From JBCBKP01 sp038521625 (GTDB lineage Bacteria; Planctomycetota; Phycisphaerae; Phycisphaerales; UBA1924): 64,000 bases of DNA. Position 1 is the stretch's first letter. The number at the start of each line of letters is the position of its first letter. Both the position numbers and the translations under genes were made by a program. The stretch spans positions 248,001 through 312,000 of the forward strand of contig JBCBKP010000001.1 in NCBI GenBank assembly GCA_038521625.1, given 5' to 3'. This document shows positions 1 to 7,734 of the stretch, one piece after another. The notes under the pieces were generated by a model. It was given only the letters and a program-made list of their open reading frames with translations. It had not been told where the DNA came from and searched no databases.

Positions 1-29
1 GTGAACTCTTGAACGTGCTCGCTCGCCAT
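1..29 (-). CDS. Start of a gene running off the left edge, thioredoxin-like N-terminus
   Basis: Reading leftwards from an ATG at 29-27 the frame is open to the edge and gives MASEHVQEFT. An AGGAG ribosome binding site lies about nine bases upstream. This start resembles the N-terminus of many bacterial thioredoxins, which continue into a short helix and then the WCGPC motif, but only ten residues are visible. That a gene starts here is fairly well supported by the ribosome binding site. The thioredoxin identity is a guess from a short match. It would be co-directional with folP, about 90 bases downstream of it. Confidence 0.4.
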
Positions 30-120
30 CTGCGCGTGCTCCTTTTGCGCGGGGGGCGGGGACCTCCGGCGCGTCCGCGAGGATAGCCGTCCGCACGGGG
101 CCGCGCCGGATCGGCGCGGC

Positions 121-1029
121 TCAGGGCTCGCGGTCGATCTCGTGCTGCGTGCGCAGCGCCGCGGCGGTGTCGCGGACGTCGTGGGCGCGGATCAGCGAGG
201 CGCCCCGCCGCGCGCAGGCGAGGGCGAACGCGATCGAGCCCCCCAGGCGTTTGCTCGGCGGCGGGGGCTCGGCGTCGGCGGCGCCCATCGAGAGCCGGCC
301 GACGAAGCTCTTCCGGCTCGCGCCGGCGAGCACCGCGAATCCGAGCGATGCGATCTCACCGAGACGGCGGACGAGCTCGGTGTTCTGTTCGACGGACTTG
401 CCGAACCCGAGGCCCGGGTCGAGGCAGATTGAAGCGGGCGCGCAGCCTGCGTCGAGCGCCCGGGACGCCATCGATTCGAGCGCGTCGCGGACGTGCGCGG
501 CGACGTCGGCGTACTCGGGCGCGTGCCGGTAGCGGTCGGAGTAGCTGTCCTCGCCCGGCGGGCGCAGGCGGTGCATCAGCGCGATCCCGCAGCCACGCTC
601 GGCGGCCAGCGCCAGGATCTCGGGGTGCTCGGATGCGCCGGAGACGTCGTTGATCGCGTTCGCGCCGGCTTCGAGCGCCGCCTCGGCGACCGCGGGAATC
701 GTGGAATCGATGGAGATCGGCGTGTCGATGCCGGCGGCGCGGATGGCCGAGATGACCGGCACGACCCGCGAGATCTGTTCTTCCGCCCGGACGCGGTCCG
801 CGCCCGGGCGCGTCGACTCGCCGCCGACGTCGAGCAGGTCTGCGCCGCGGGCGATCATGGCCCGCGCGGTCGCCAGGGCGGCCTCCGGGTCGAGGTTGTG
901 CCCGGCGTCGGAGAAGCTGTCGGGCGTCGCGTTGACGACGCCCATCAGCGCGGTGCGCTCGGCCCCGAGCGCGAGGCCCGGGGCGATCAGCCATGGGGCG
1001 CGGGCGTCGGCCCGCGGGGCGCCGTCCAC
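121..1029 (-). CDS. folP: Dihydropteroate synthase
   Basis: This cytoplasmic enzyme condenses 6-hydroxymethyl-7,8-dihydropterin pyrophosphate with p-aminobenzoate to make dihydropteroate in folate synthesis; it is the sulfonamide target. The roughly 300-residue TIM-barrel length fits. Diagnostic motifs are present in order: NATPDSFSD near residue 33, DVGGESTRPGA near 67, a SIDST strand near 105, and the C-terminal GASRKSFVGRL. The frame opens with GTG at 1029, six bases after the stop of the upstream exported-protein gene, and no strong ribosome binding site is visible. The start is therefore less certain; an ATG at residue 29 would leave almost no N-terminal extension. It is probably cotranscribed with the gene upstream. 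Confidence 0.95.
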   Translation of the reverse strand: MDGAPRADARAPWLIAPGLALGAERTALMGVVNATPDSFSDAGHNLDPEAALATARAMIARGADLLDVGGESTRPGADRVRAEEQISRVVPVISAIRAAGIDTPISIDSTIPAVAEAALEAGANAINDVSGASEHPEILALAAERGCGIALMHRLRPPGEDSYSDRYRHAPEYADVAAHVRDALESMASRALDAGCAPASICLDPGLGFGKSVEQNTELVRRLGEIASLGFAVLAGASRKSFVGRLSMGAADAEPPPPSKRLGGSIAFALACARRGASLIRAHDVRDTAAALRTQHEIDREP

Positions 1030-1035
1030 GCCCGA

Positions 1036-2850
1036 TCAGAACGCGGGGCCGGCGGGCAGGTCGTCGAAGAGCCCGGCCTCGTTGAGCTGGTTGGCGATCT
1101 CGGCGCCGTACAGCGCGACCTCGGTCGGGATGTGCAGGCGGACCAGCATCCCGCCGTCCTCGACGACCGCGCCCGCGGCGATCGCCGGCATCTCCGGGAT
1201 CTCGCCGACCATGCCCTCGACGTCCATGCCGAATCCCTGCGCGAGCGGGACGATGGTGTTCAGGAAGTTCGAGAGTGAGAAGTACGCCTCGCCGACGCGG
1301 CCCCGCGAGGGCAGGCGCGAGGCGGCGACGCGGATCACGCGGTTGTCGTCGAGGCTGGCGCCGCCGGCGAGGGCACGCTCGAGCAGCGGCGTCGCGGTCG
1401 AGACGGTGAGGAAGACGCCGTCGTCGGCGGTCGCGACGTAGCCGTCCGGCCCGCCCGAGGGCCCGTAGATGAGCGTCTGGATCATCGCCGGGTCGATCGG
1501 GATCGCGCCGGCCTCGGCGCCGAGCCCCTCGAGGTCGATCGCGGACGTGATTGCGTATCGGTCGACGCGCTGGTCGCCGACGCGGGCGGCGCCGTCGTCG
1601 TACTTGGTCTCGTATCCGACGCCCATGAACGACTGGCCGTCGAGCCCGCGGATCGCGTCGCGGATCTTGTCGAGGAACCCGCGTTCGGTCGACTCGGCGT
1701 AGGTGATCTGGTTCGAAAGGAAGCCCGACGCCCCACCATCCTCCGGCGGCGCGATGAGATAGGCCACGCGCCCGCCCGTGGCCAGCATGGCGTTGAGGTC
1801 GGCCGCGGTCGCGTCGGCGAACTCGGGCGGGAGGAGTTCCTCGGTGCGGGCCGCGATGGTCTTGAGCCCGTCGGCCGTGGAGTCGGAGGCGTACGCGAAG
1901 ATGAACTGGTCGTCGTTGGGGACCGACGCCATCAGCGAGCCGGAATCGCCTCCCTTGGAGAACAGCTCGGCCACCTCGCTGCCGGTCTTGAAGTTCGTGC
2001 CGAGGTCGATCGAGAGGCCGTCGGCCGATATGTCGATGCCGAGCATGCCGGTCGCACCGTCGCGCACGAACCCGCGGACGGCGGTCTCGACGACCTCGAG
2101 CGCGGGCAGGATCATCTCGCCGCCCTCGACCGAGGCGAGCAGCGGTGCCTGCTCGTTCAGCATCTCGAGCAGCATGTCGACGCCGCCCTCGAACGCCGCG
2201 ACGCTGGCGGTGATCACGATGTCGTTCGAATCGGACATGCGGTCGCCGATGGCGCCGAGCGCCTCGCGGTGGGCGCCCAGCTCGCCGCGGGGGGTGCCGT
2301 GCGCCTTGACGTCCTCGAGCGTCGCGCCGGCGACGGCGAACCCGTCGAGATCGCGGATGAAGAACTCGACCGGCGGGAACTGCAGGGCCACACGGAGCAC
2401 GCCCGGCTCGATCTCTTCGGCCTGGGGCGCGATGAACGGGCCGGCGGCGAACTGATCGAAGTCGGTGACCGGGAGCACGATCCGGACGCCCGCGCCCTGC
2501 GGGATGAGCGCGGCGAACGGGTCGGCCTCGTCGGGCTCGCCCGCGATCGGCTCGATCACGACGATCGCCGCGCCGTTCGGGTCCATCCCCGGCTGGTTGA
2601 CCATCAGGTTGACGAGCGGCAGGGCGCCGGCGATCTGGCCTGCCTCGGGCGGGAGCGCGGGCTGGATGCGACCGAAGAGGGCGGTGAGGTCGCCTGCGAA
2701 GCCGCCGAGGTCGGGAAGCGCGACGTAGATCGCGGTCTCCTCGCTCACCCGGTCGAGGGTGGCGGGGACCTCGGCCGTGGCGGGCGTGGCCAGGCCGGCG
2801 AGGGCGGTCAGGAGCAGCGATCGGGTGGCGAGAGGCTTGATCGAGAGCAC
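1036..2850 (-). CDS. Exported protein of unknown function
   Basis: About 604 residues with a clear signal peptide: basic SIKPLATRS, a hydrophobic LLLTALAGLATPA stretch, then a TAEVPA cleavage region. The mature part is acidic and rich in Ala, Gly and Asp, with no transmembrane segment or catalytic motif that I recognise. It begins with a segment reading VSEETAIYVALPDLGGFAGDL and alternates short hydrophobic strands and helices, as in planctomycetal periplasmic proteins that carry no known name. I chose the GTG at 2850 because the hydrophobic signal follows at once and an AAGGGG sits just upstream. A longer in-frame form starting near 3303 would run antiparallel to no known domain and overlap the end of ftsK, so I reject it. 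It lies between ftsK and folP. Confidence 0.75.
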   Translation of the reverse strand: MLSIKPLATRSLLLTALAGLATPATAEVPATLDRVSEETAIYVALPDLGGFAGDLTALFGRIQPALPPEAGQIAGALPLVNLMVNQPGMDPNGAAIVVIEPIAGEPDEADPFAALIPQGAGVRIVLPVTDFDQFAAGPFIAPQAEEIEPGVLRVALQFPPVEFFIRDLDGFAVAGATLEDVKAHGTPRGELGAHREALGAIGDRMSDSNDIVITASVAAFEGGVDMLLEMLNEQAPLLASVEGGEMILPALEVVETAVRGFVRDGATGMLGIDISADGLSIDLGTNFKTGSEVAELFSKGGDSGSLMASVPNDDQFIFAYASDSTADGLKTIAARTEELLPPEFADATAADLNAMLATGGRVAYLIAPPEDGGASGFLSNQITYAESTERGFLDKIRDAIRGLDGQSFMGVGYETKYDDGAARVGDQRVDRYAITSAIDLEGLGAEAGAIPIDPAMIQTLIYGPSGGPDGYVATADDGVFLTVSTATPLLERALAGGASLDDNRVIRVAASRLPSRGRVGEAYFSLSNFLNTIVPLAQGFGMDVEGMVGEIPEMPAIAAGAVVEDGGMLVRLHIPTEVALYGAEIANQLNEAGLFDDLPAGPAF

Positions 2851-3007
2851 GGCTTCCCCTTGGAATGGGAGGTCTTTGTTGGGTCGGGCGGCCCGCGTGG
2901 GCACGCCTGGTGATTCTTCCCGGTTCGCGCGACGACCGCGCGGCGAGCCGGTCTTCGGTTGTTCGGGGTGGGCGAGACGCGGTTTCAGCACCCGGCGCAG
3001 GCCCAGA

Positions 3008-3036
3008 CTCGGGCTCGGGCTCGGGCTCGGGCTCGG
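3008..3036. repeat. Hexanucleotide tandem repeat (CTCGGG), nearly five copies
   Basis: Four perfect copies of CTCGGG and a five-base partial copy lie in the gap between the stop codon of ftsK and the start of the exported-protein gene. Such a short perfect array is prone to slippage. It is outside both coding regions, so a length change would alter only the spacing or an RNA hairpin. Confidence 0.85.
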
Positions 3037-3049
3037 AGAGGGGCGGGGG

Positions 3050-6000
3050 TCAGCGGGGTTCTTCCTCGGCCTCGGCGACCTCCTCCTCTTCTTCCTCCTC
3101 GTCCCATTCCTCTTCCTCGTACTCGCCCTCTTCGTCCCACTCCCCTTCGTCTTCTTCCTCCTCGTCGCCTTCCTCGTCCCACTCGCCCTCTTCCTCGGCT
3201 TCGGCCTCGTCCGAGGCCTCCTCCCACTCCCCTGATTCCTCGGCTTCCTCGTCCTCTTCTTCGGGCTCCTCTGCGTCCTCGGCCGAGCCCTCGGCGTCGT
3301 CATCCTCGTCCCAGGGGGGGTCCTCGTCGGACTCGCCCTCGGCGCCGTCTGCTCCGTCGAGTTCCTCCTCGCCGATCTCTTCCTCGTCGAGCTGTTCGTC
3401 GGCGACCTCGGACTCGCCGGCGACCGCCTCGGCCATCTCCGCCGCGGCGTCGTCCTCGCCGAATAGCGAGGGCTGCTCGTCCTGCTGGGCGCGCATCTCC
3501 TCGTGCATCGCCTTGATGGCGTCCCACTCGGCCTCGGTGATGAGGACCTCGCGGGCGACGGAGCCCTTGTGCTCGCCGATGATGCCGGCGATGCCCATGA
3601 GGTCGATCAGCCGGCTGGCGCGGGTGTAGCCGATCGCGAGTCTTCGCTGGAGCAGGCTGACCGAGCCGCGCTTGGTCTCGAGGACGATCTCGACGGCGCG
3701 GTCGAACATCGGGTCTTCCTGGGCCGCCTTGAGGCTGGCCGAGGAGTTGTTCTTGCTCTCGACGATCCGTTCGTCGTCCGGGTCGCCGGGCGAGCGGAGC
3801 TGGGTGAGCGAGCGCTCGAAGCTCGGGCTGGCGATCTCCTTGAGGAACTTGACGACGCGCCGGATCTCCTTGTCGTCGACGAGCGTGCCCTGCGCGCGGC
3901 TGAGCTTGTGGCTGCTGGGCGAGAGGAACAGCATGTCGCCCTGTCCGAGCAGCAGCTCGCCGCCCTTCTGGTCGAGGACGATCCGGCTGTCCAGGCCGGA
4001 GGCGACCTTGAACGTGATCCGGCAGGGCATGTTGCCCTTGATCAGGCCGGTGACGACGTTGGCCTGCGGGCGCTGCGTCGCGAGGATCAGGTGGATGCCG
4101 ACGGCTCGGGCCTTCTGGGCGATGCGGATGATCGAGCCCTCGACCTCCTTGTTGGTCATCATCAGGTCGGCCAGCTCGTCGATGATGAAGACCATGTACG
4201 GGAGCTTGCGCGGGATCCGGGCCTCCTCGTGCTCGTTGGCGGGCTCGAAGCGCTCCTTCAGCTCCTCCCAGGTCAGCTCGTTGTAGCTCGTGATGTCGCG
4301 GCAGCCCGCCTCGACAAGCAGCTCGTAGCGCTCGTCCATCTTGCCGACGGCCCACTCGAGGATGGCAGCGGCCTTGGCCATCTCGGTCACGACCGGGCAC
4401 ATCAGGTGGGGGATGTCCTTGAACTGGGACATCTCGACCATCTTCGGATCGACCAGGACAAGCCTCAGCTCGCTGGGCTTCTTGGTGTACATGAACGACA
4501 TGATGATCGTGTTCATGCACACGCTCTTTCCCGATCCGGTCGTGCCGGCGATCAGGACGTGCGGCATCTTGGTCAGGTCGGCGATCAGCGGGTCGCCCGC
4601 CGCGTCCTTGCCGAGGAACATCGGCAGGTTCATCTTCTCGAAGAGCTCGCGCCGCCCCATCAGCTCCTTGAGGCGGACCTTCTCCTTCGTCAGGTTGGGC
4701 ACCTCGATGCCGACCGTGTCGCGCCCGGCCATGTTGGGCACGATGCGCACGTTCACCGACTTCAGCGACCGCGCCAGGTCGCTAGAGACGGCGCTCAGGG
4801 TGGCGACCTTGGTCCCCGGTGCCAGCTTCACGTGGAAGAGCGTGATGACCGGCCCGGACTCGATGCCCTCGACGCTGCCCTTGATCCTGTACTCGTCGAG
4901 CGCCTCCTCAAGCGCGGCCGCCTGCTCGCGGACCGACTCCTCGAGTTTCTCGTCGAAGCCCTCGTCCGGCTCCTCGAGCAGGTCGAGCCCGGGGAACCGG
5001 TACCCCTCGAGCTCGGCGTGCTGCTGGAACTGTTCGAGGTCCTCGGCGCTCGCCGAGCCCCGGTTGGTCGACGCGAACCGGACCGGCAGCGCGGCCATCT
5101 TCTCTTTGAGCTTGTCGCGGTCGAAGACCTGCGGCGCGCCGACTTGCTCGTCGTCGTCTTCCTCGGCCCCGTCGTACTCCGCCGCCTCGTCCTCGGGCTC
5201 TTCCTCGTACGCCTCGTCGTACTCGTCCTCGTACCCGTCTTCCGCCTCGGGGTCGTCCTCCCACTCTGCTTCGGCTTCTGCCTCGGCGTCCTCCTCCCAG
5301 AACTCTTCTTCCTCCTCGGGCTCGCCGCGGACCTTGCGCCGGATCTGGGCCGCGGCGCCATCGAGGTCGCTCGCGCGGTAGCCCTCCCGGGCGGTCTTCA
5401 GCTTGCTGGCCTTCTTCTTGACGTTCTCGGCCGCGCTGCTGGCGCTGCGCCCTAGCGCCGCGGCGATCGCGCGGCTCACGGCGGCGGCGAGGGCGACGGC
5501 GGGGCGGTCAAAGGTCATCAGCGCCCCGGCCAGCAGCAGGACGAGCAGCCACAGGGCGGTGCCGACGGCCCCGAGGCTCGGGACGGAGGCCCCGGCGATC
5601 GCGACGCCGGCCATCCCGCCGGGCATGCCCGCCAGCGGGACCGAGCCGGGCAGGGTGAGCTGCGTGAAGCCGGCCGCGCCGATGACCAGCACCACGACGC
5701 CGGCGGTGCGGAGCAGCGGGCGGGCGACGTCGCGTCCTGTGGCGGTCCATCCGAGCGCGACGCCCCAGCCGAGCATCGCGGGGACCATGCCCCAGCCGGC
5801 GAGGGTGAGCAGGGCGTAGGCGGTGTAGGCCCCGGCCACGCCCATGAGGTTGCTGGCGGGGTCGTTGTGCGGGAAGATGTCGTGCGAGGGCGCGTCGCCG
5901 GGGCTGAAGGTCAGCAGCGCCAGCGCGACGAAGCACCAGGCGGCGGCGAGCGTCAGCCAGACGATCCGCCACGCGATCCAGCCCTTGGGCGAGACGCTCT

Positions 6001-6058
6001 CCTCGCCGCCGGATCGCGCGGTCTTCCTCGACGTCTTCTTCTTGGCGGTCCTTGCCAT
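3050..6058 (-). CDS. ftsK: FtsK/SpoIIIE DNA translocase with long acidic tail
   Basis: A membrane-anchored hexameric ATPase that pumps chromosomal DNA at the division site. Of 1,002 residues, about 28-186 hold four hydrophobic segments. Residues about 225-300 are a very acidic linker. The motor follows, with Walker A GTTGSGKS at 505-512 and a Walker B strand ending IIDELAD near 627. A winged-helix gamma domain (starting DPMFDRAVEIV, about 777-850) would read KOPS-like sequences. Unusually, the protein does not end there: about 140 more residues follow, dominated by Glu and Asp with recurring GEWDEEG-like blocks. The usual family ends soon after gamma. The start (MARTAKKKTS) gives the expected basic N-terminus. 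No frameshift is seen. Confidence 0.95.
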   Translation of the reverse strand: MARTAKKKTSRKTARSGGEESVSPKGWIAWRIVWLTLAAAWCFVALALLTFSPGDAPSHDIFPHNDPASNLMGVAGAYTAYALLTLAGWGMVPAMLGWGVALGWTATGRDVARPLLRTAGVVVLVIGAAGFTQLTLPGSVPLAGMPGGMAGVAIAGASVPSLGAVGTALWLLVLLLAGALMTFDRPAVALAAAVSRAIAAALGRSASSAAENVKKKASKLKTAREGYRASDLDGAAAQIRRKVRGEPEEEEEFWEEDAEAEAEAEWEDDPEAEDGYEDEYDEAYEEEPEDEAAEYDGAEEDDDEQVGAPQVFDRDKLKEKMAALPVRFASTNRGSASAEDLEQFQQHAELEGYRFPGLDLLEEPDEGFDEKLEESVREQAAALEEALDEYRIKGSVEGIESGPVITLFHVKLAPGTKVATLSAVSSDLARSLKSVNVRIVPNMAGRDTVGIEVPNLTKEKVRLKELMGRRELFEKMNLPMFLGKDAAGDPLIADLTKMPHVLIAGTTGSGKSVCMNTIIMSFMYTKKPSELRLVLVDPKMVEMSQFKDIPHLMCPVVTEMAKAAAILEWAVGKMDERYELLVEAGCRDITSYNELTWEELKERFEPANEHEEARIPRKLPYMVFIIDELADLMMTNKEVEGSIIRIAQKARAVGIHLILATQRPQANVVTGLIKGNMPCRITFKVASGLDSRIVLDQKGGELLLGQGDMLFLSPSSHKLSRAQGTLVDDKEIRRVVKFLKEIASPSFERSLTQLRSPGDPDDERIVESKNNSSASLKAAQEDPMFDRAVEIVLETKRGSVSLLQRRLAIGYTRASRLIDLMGIAGIIGEHKGSVAREVLITEAEWDAIKAMHEEMRAQQDEQPSLFGEDDAAAEMAEAVAGESEVADEQLDEEEIGEEELDGADGAEGESDEDPPWDEDDDAEGSAEDAEEPEEEDEEAEESGEWEEASDEAEAEEEGEWDEEGDEEEEDEGEWDEEGEYEEEEWDEEEEEEEVAEAEEEPR

Positions 6059-6130
6059 GCCCCGATTATGGCGACCTGACCACGCGGCCGTCCGGGGATT
6101 CTGCGAACCGACCCGCGATCGCGCGCTTCA

Positions 6131-7549
6131 TCAATCCCGCGGCTCCTCGAGCAGGTAGAAGAGGACGTTGTCGGTGAACTCCGGGCTCTTGGTCAGTCCC
6201 AGGTGGTCGTCGAAGTAGAAGCTCACGCGGTCCCAGCCGATCGGGCTCTGCAGGCCCTGGCGCCAGGCGTTGCCCTGGCGCTCGTCGGCCAGCGCCGAGT
6301 ACCGAGCGACCGTGCCGTCGCCCGCCGCCGTCGCGCCGCGGCGCACCCGCCCCGTGTCCTCGTCGATGATCGCCTCGATCGGCGTCGCCTCGGCGTCGCC
6401 GGCGACGAGCTTGAGCTCCAGGCCGCGCGGGGGCTCGGCCTCGAGGTCCATCGCGCGGTGGAACTGCTCGGCGCGGCGGAGGCATTTGTCCAGGTGGTCG
6501 AGCGCGATCCGCTTGCGCTCCTCGTCGTCCGCGGCGTCCGGGAGCAGACGCCGGATCTGCTTCATGCCCCTCTCGCTGTGGTCGGCGAGCCCCCACCCGC
6601 GCTCGATCCAGTAATCGGTCTCGAAGATCCGGTCGATGGTCTCGCCGGTGTCGGCGTTGGTGTAGACGCCGTGGCGGGTCCGCGGGAGCAGCTGGTAGAT
6701 CGCGGGCATGGTGCCGAGGATCTGCGGCGAGAAGCTTGGCAGGAACGGCAGGCGGAAGCCGTCGGTGAGCTGATCGAGCGAGACGCTGGAACCGAAGTTG
6801 GGGGTGCCGACGATCACGACGCGGCCGACGTAGTCGGCGCCGGCCCAGGTCAGCTCGGGCAGCGAGCCGTCCTCGGGCAGGGGCTGGCGGCCGTAGCGCA
6901 GGTAGTACCGCGCGACGAGGCCGCCCATCGAGTGGGCGACGATGTCGACCTTGACGGGCCCGTCGGCGCCGCGCTGCTCGGCGGCGTAGGCCGCGGATTC
7001 CTCGATGAACTGCCCGAGCAGGTCGGCGGCGTCGGCGATGTCGCGCCGCCAGTCGTAGTCGAACTGGAAGCAGGTGTAGTGGCCCTCGGGGTACGGGATC
7101 GCGCCGGCTCGTCCGAGCTGGTCGTCCCGGTAGCCGCCGACGCCGAGGGTCTCGAGGATGTCGACGTAGGCGTCGAGCTCGATCGTCAGGAAGAGCACGT
7201 CGGCGCGGATCCGGTCGAGGGCGCCGTCCGGGCGGACCCCGTCGGTGAGCTCGGAGAGGGGCTGCCCGAGCCCGATCGGGTGGGAGAGCAGGCGGGCGCC
7301 CTCGGGCTTCTCGGGGTTGGCGAACCGGCCGGCGAAGGCGCCCCAGACCAGGGTGTCGCTCTGGGCGTCGTAGAGCTTGGAGCCGAGGATCCCGGGGATG
7401 ACGACGACGGGCGTCCGCCGGTCTTCCTTGATGCCGATCGTGTCGGCGTAGACCTCCGCGAGCATCCGCGGGGCCTTCTCCTGCGAGCAGCCGGCGAGCG
7501 CCGCCGCAGCGAGCGCGAGTGCCACGACCGATCCGGACGGCCTCTTCAT
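6131..7549 (-). CDS. Lipoprotein esterase/lipase, LCAT/PGAP1-like alpha/beta hydrolase
   Basis: About 472 residues. The N-terminus is a lipoprotein signal ending in the lipobox LAGC (Cys near residue 19), so the enzyme should be lipid-anchored outside the cytoplasm. The fold opens with PVVVIPGILGSKLYD, the oxyanion-hole region of lecithin:cholesterol acyltransferase-like hydrolases. The nucleophile elbow is AHSMGG with Ser207. A late DGTV segment and a His in DDHLGL near the C-terminus are the likely acid and base. Substrate is unknown; phospholipid or acylglycerol is an inference from family. I chose the ATG at 7549 because a purine-rich AGAGGGA lies upstream and the lipoprotein signal starts there; the 57 residues upstream look like non-coding frame. 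Confidence 0.85.
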   Translation of the reverse strand: MKRPSGSVVALALAAAALAGCSQEKAPRMLAEVYADTIGIKEDRRTPVVVIPGILGSKLYDAQSDTLVWGAFAGRFANPEKPEGARLLSHPIGLGQPLSELTDGVRPDGALDRIRADVLFLTIELDAYVDILETLGVGGYRDDQLGRAGAIPYPEGHYTCFQFDYDWRRDIADAADLLGQFIEESAAYAAEQRGADGPVKVDIVAHSMGGLVARYYLRYGRQPLPEDGSLPELTWAGADYVGRVVIVGTPNFGSSVSLDQLTDGFRLPFLPSFSPQILGTMPAIYQLLPRTRHGVYTNADTGETIDRIFETDYWIERGWGLADHSERGMKQIRRLLPDAADDEERKRIALDHLDKCLRRAEQFHRAMDLEAEPPRGLELKLVAGDAEATPIEAIIDEDTGRVRRGATAAGDGTVARYSALADERQGNAWRQGLQSPIGWDRVSFYFDDHLGLTKSPEFTDNVLFYLLEEPRD

Positions 7550-7734
7550 GCTGTGTTCCCTCTTGTGGTCCCGGGCGTCGTATGCGGACCCTAGTTGCCC
7601 GCGGGTTCGGCCGCAAACAGCGCCGCGCGGTCCGGATTGGCGGACCTTGGGTGCTGATTGGAAGAAGTCACGTGCGACCCGGCGCGAATTCTCGCTTTGG
7701 GTTCGCCGGGGGCTCGACAATGAGGAGAGAGTCG

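Noticed and set aside
2851..3303. N-terminal extension of the exported-protein gene into the end of ftsK
   Set aside because: The extension is a very basic, low-complexity sequence antiparallel in frame to the acidic tail of ftsK, and the signal peptide with its ribosome site starts at the GTG at 2850.
3503..5455. A 650-codon open frame on the plus strand opposite ftsK
   Set aside because: It is antisense to an unmistakable ftsK. High GC content keeps such opposite frames open; the translation is repetitive Leu/Asp/Arg without motifs.
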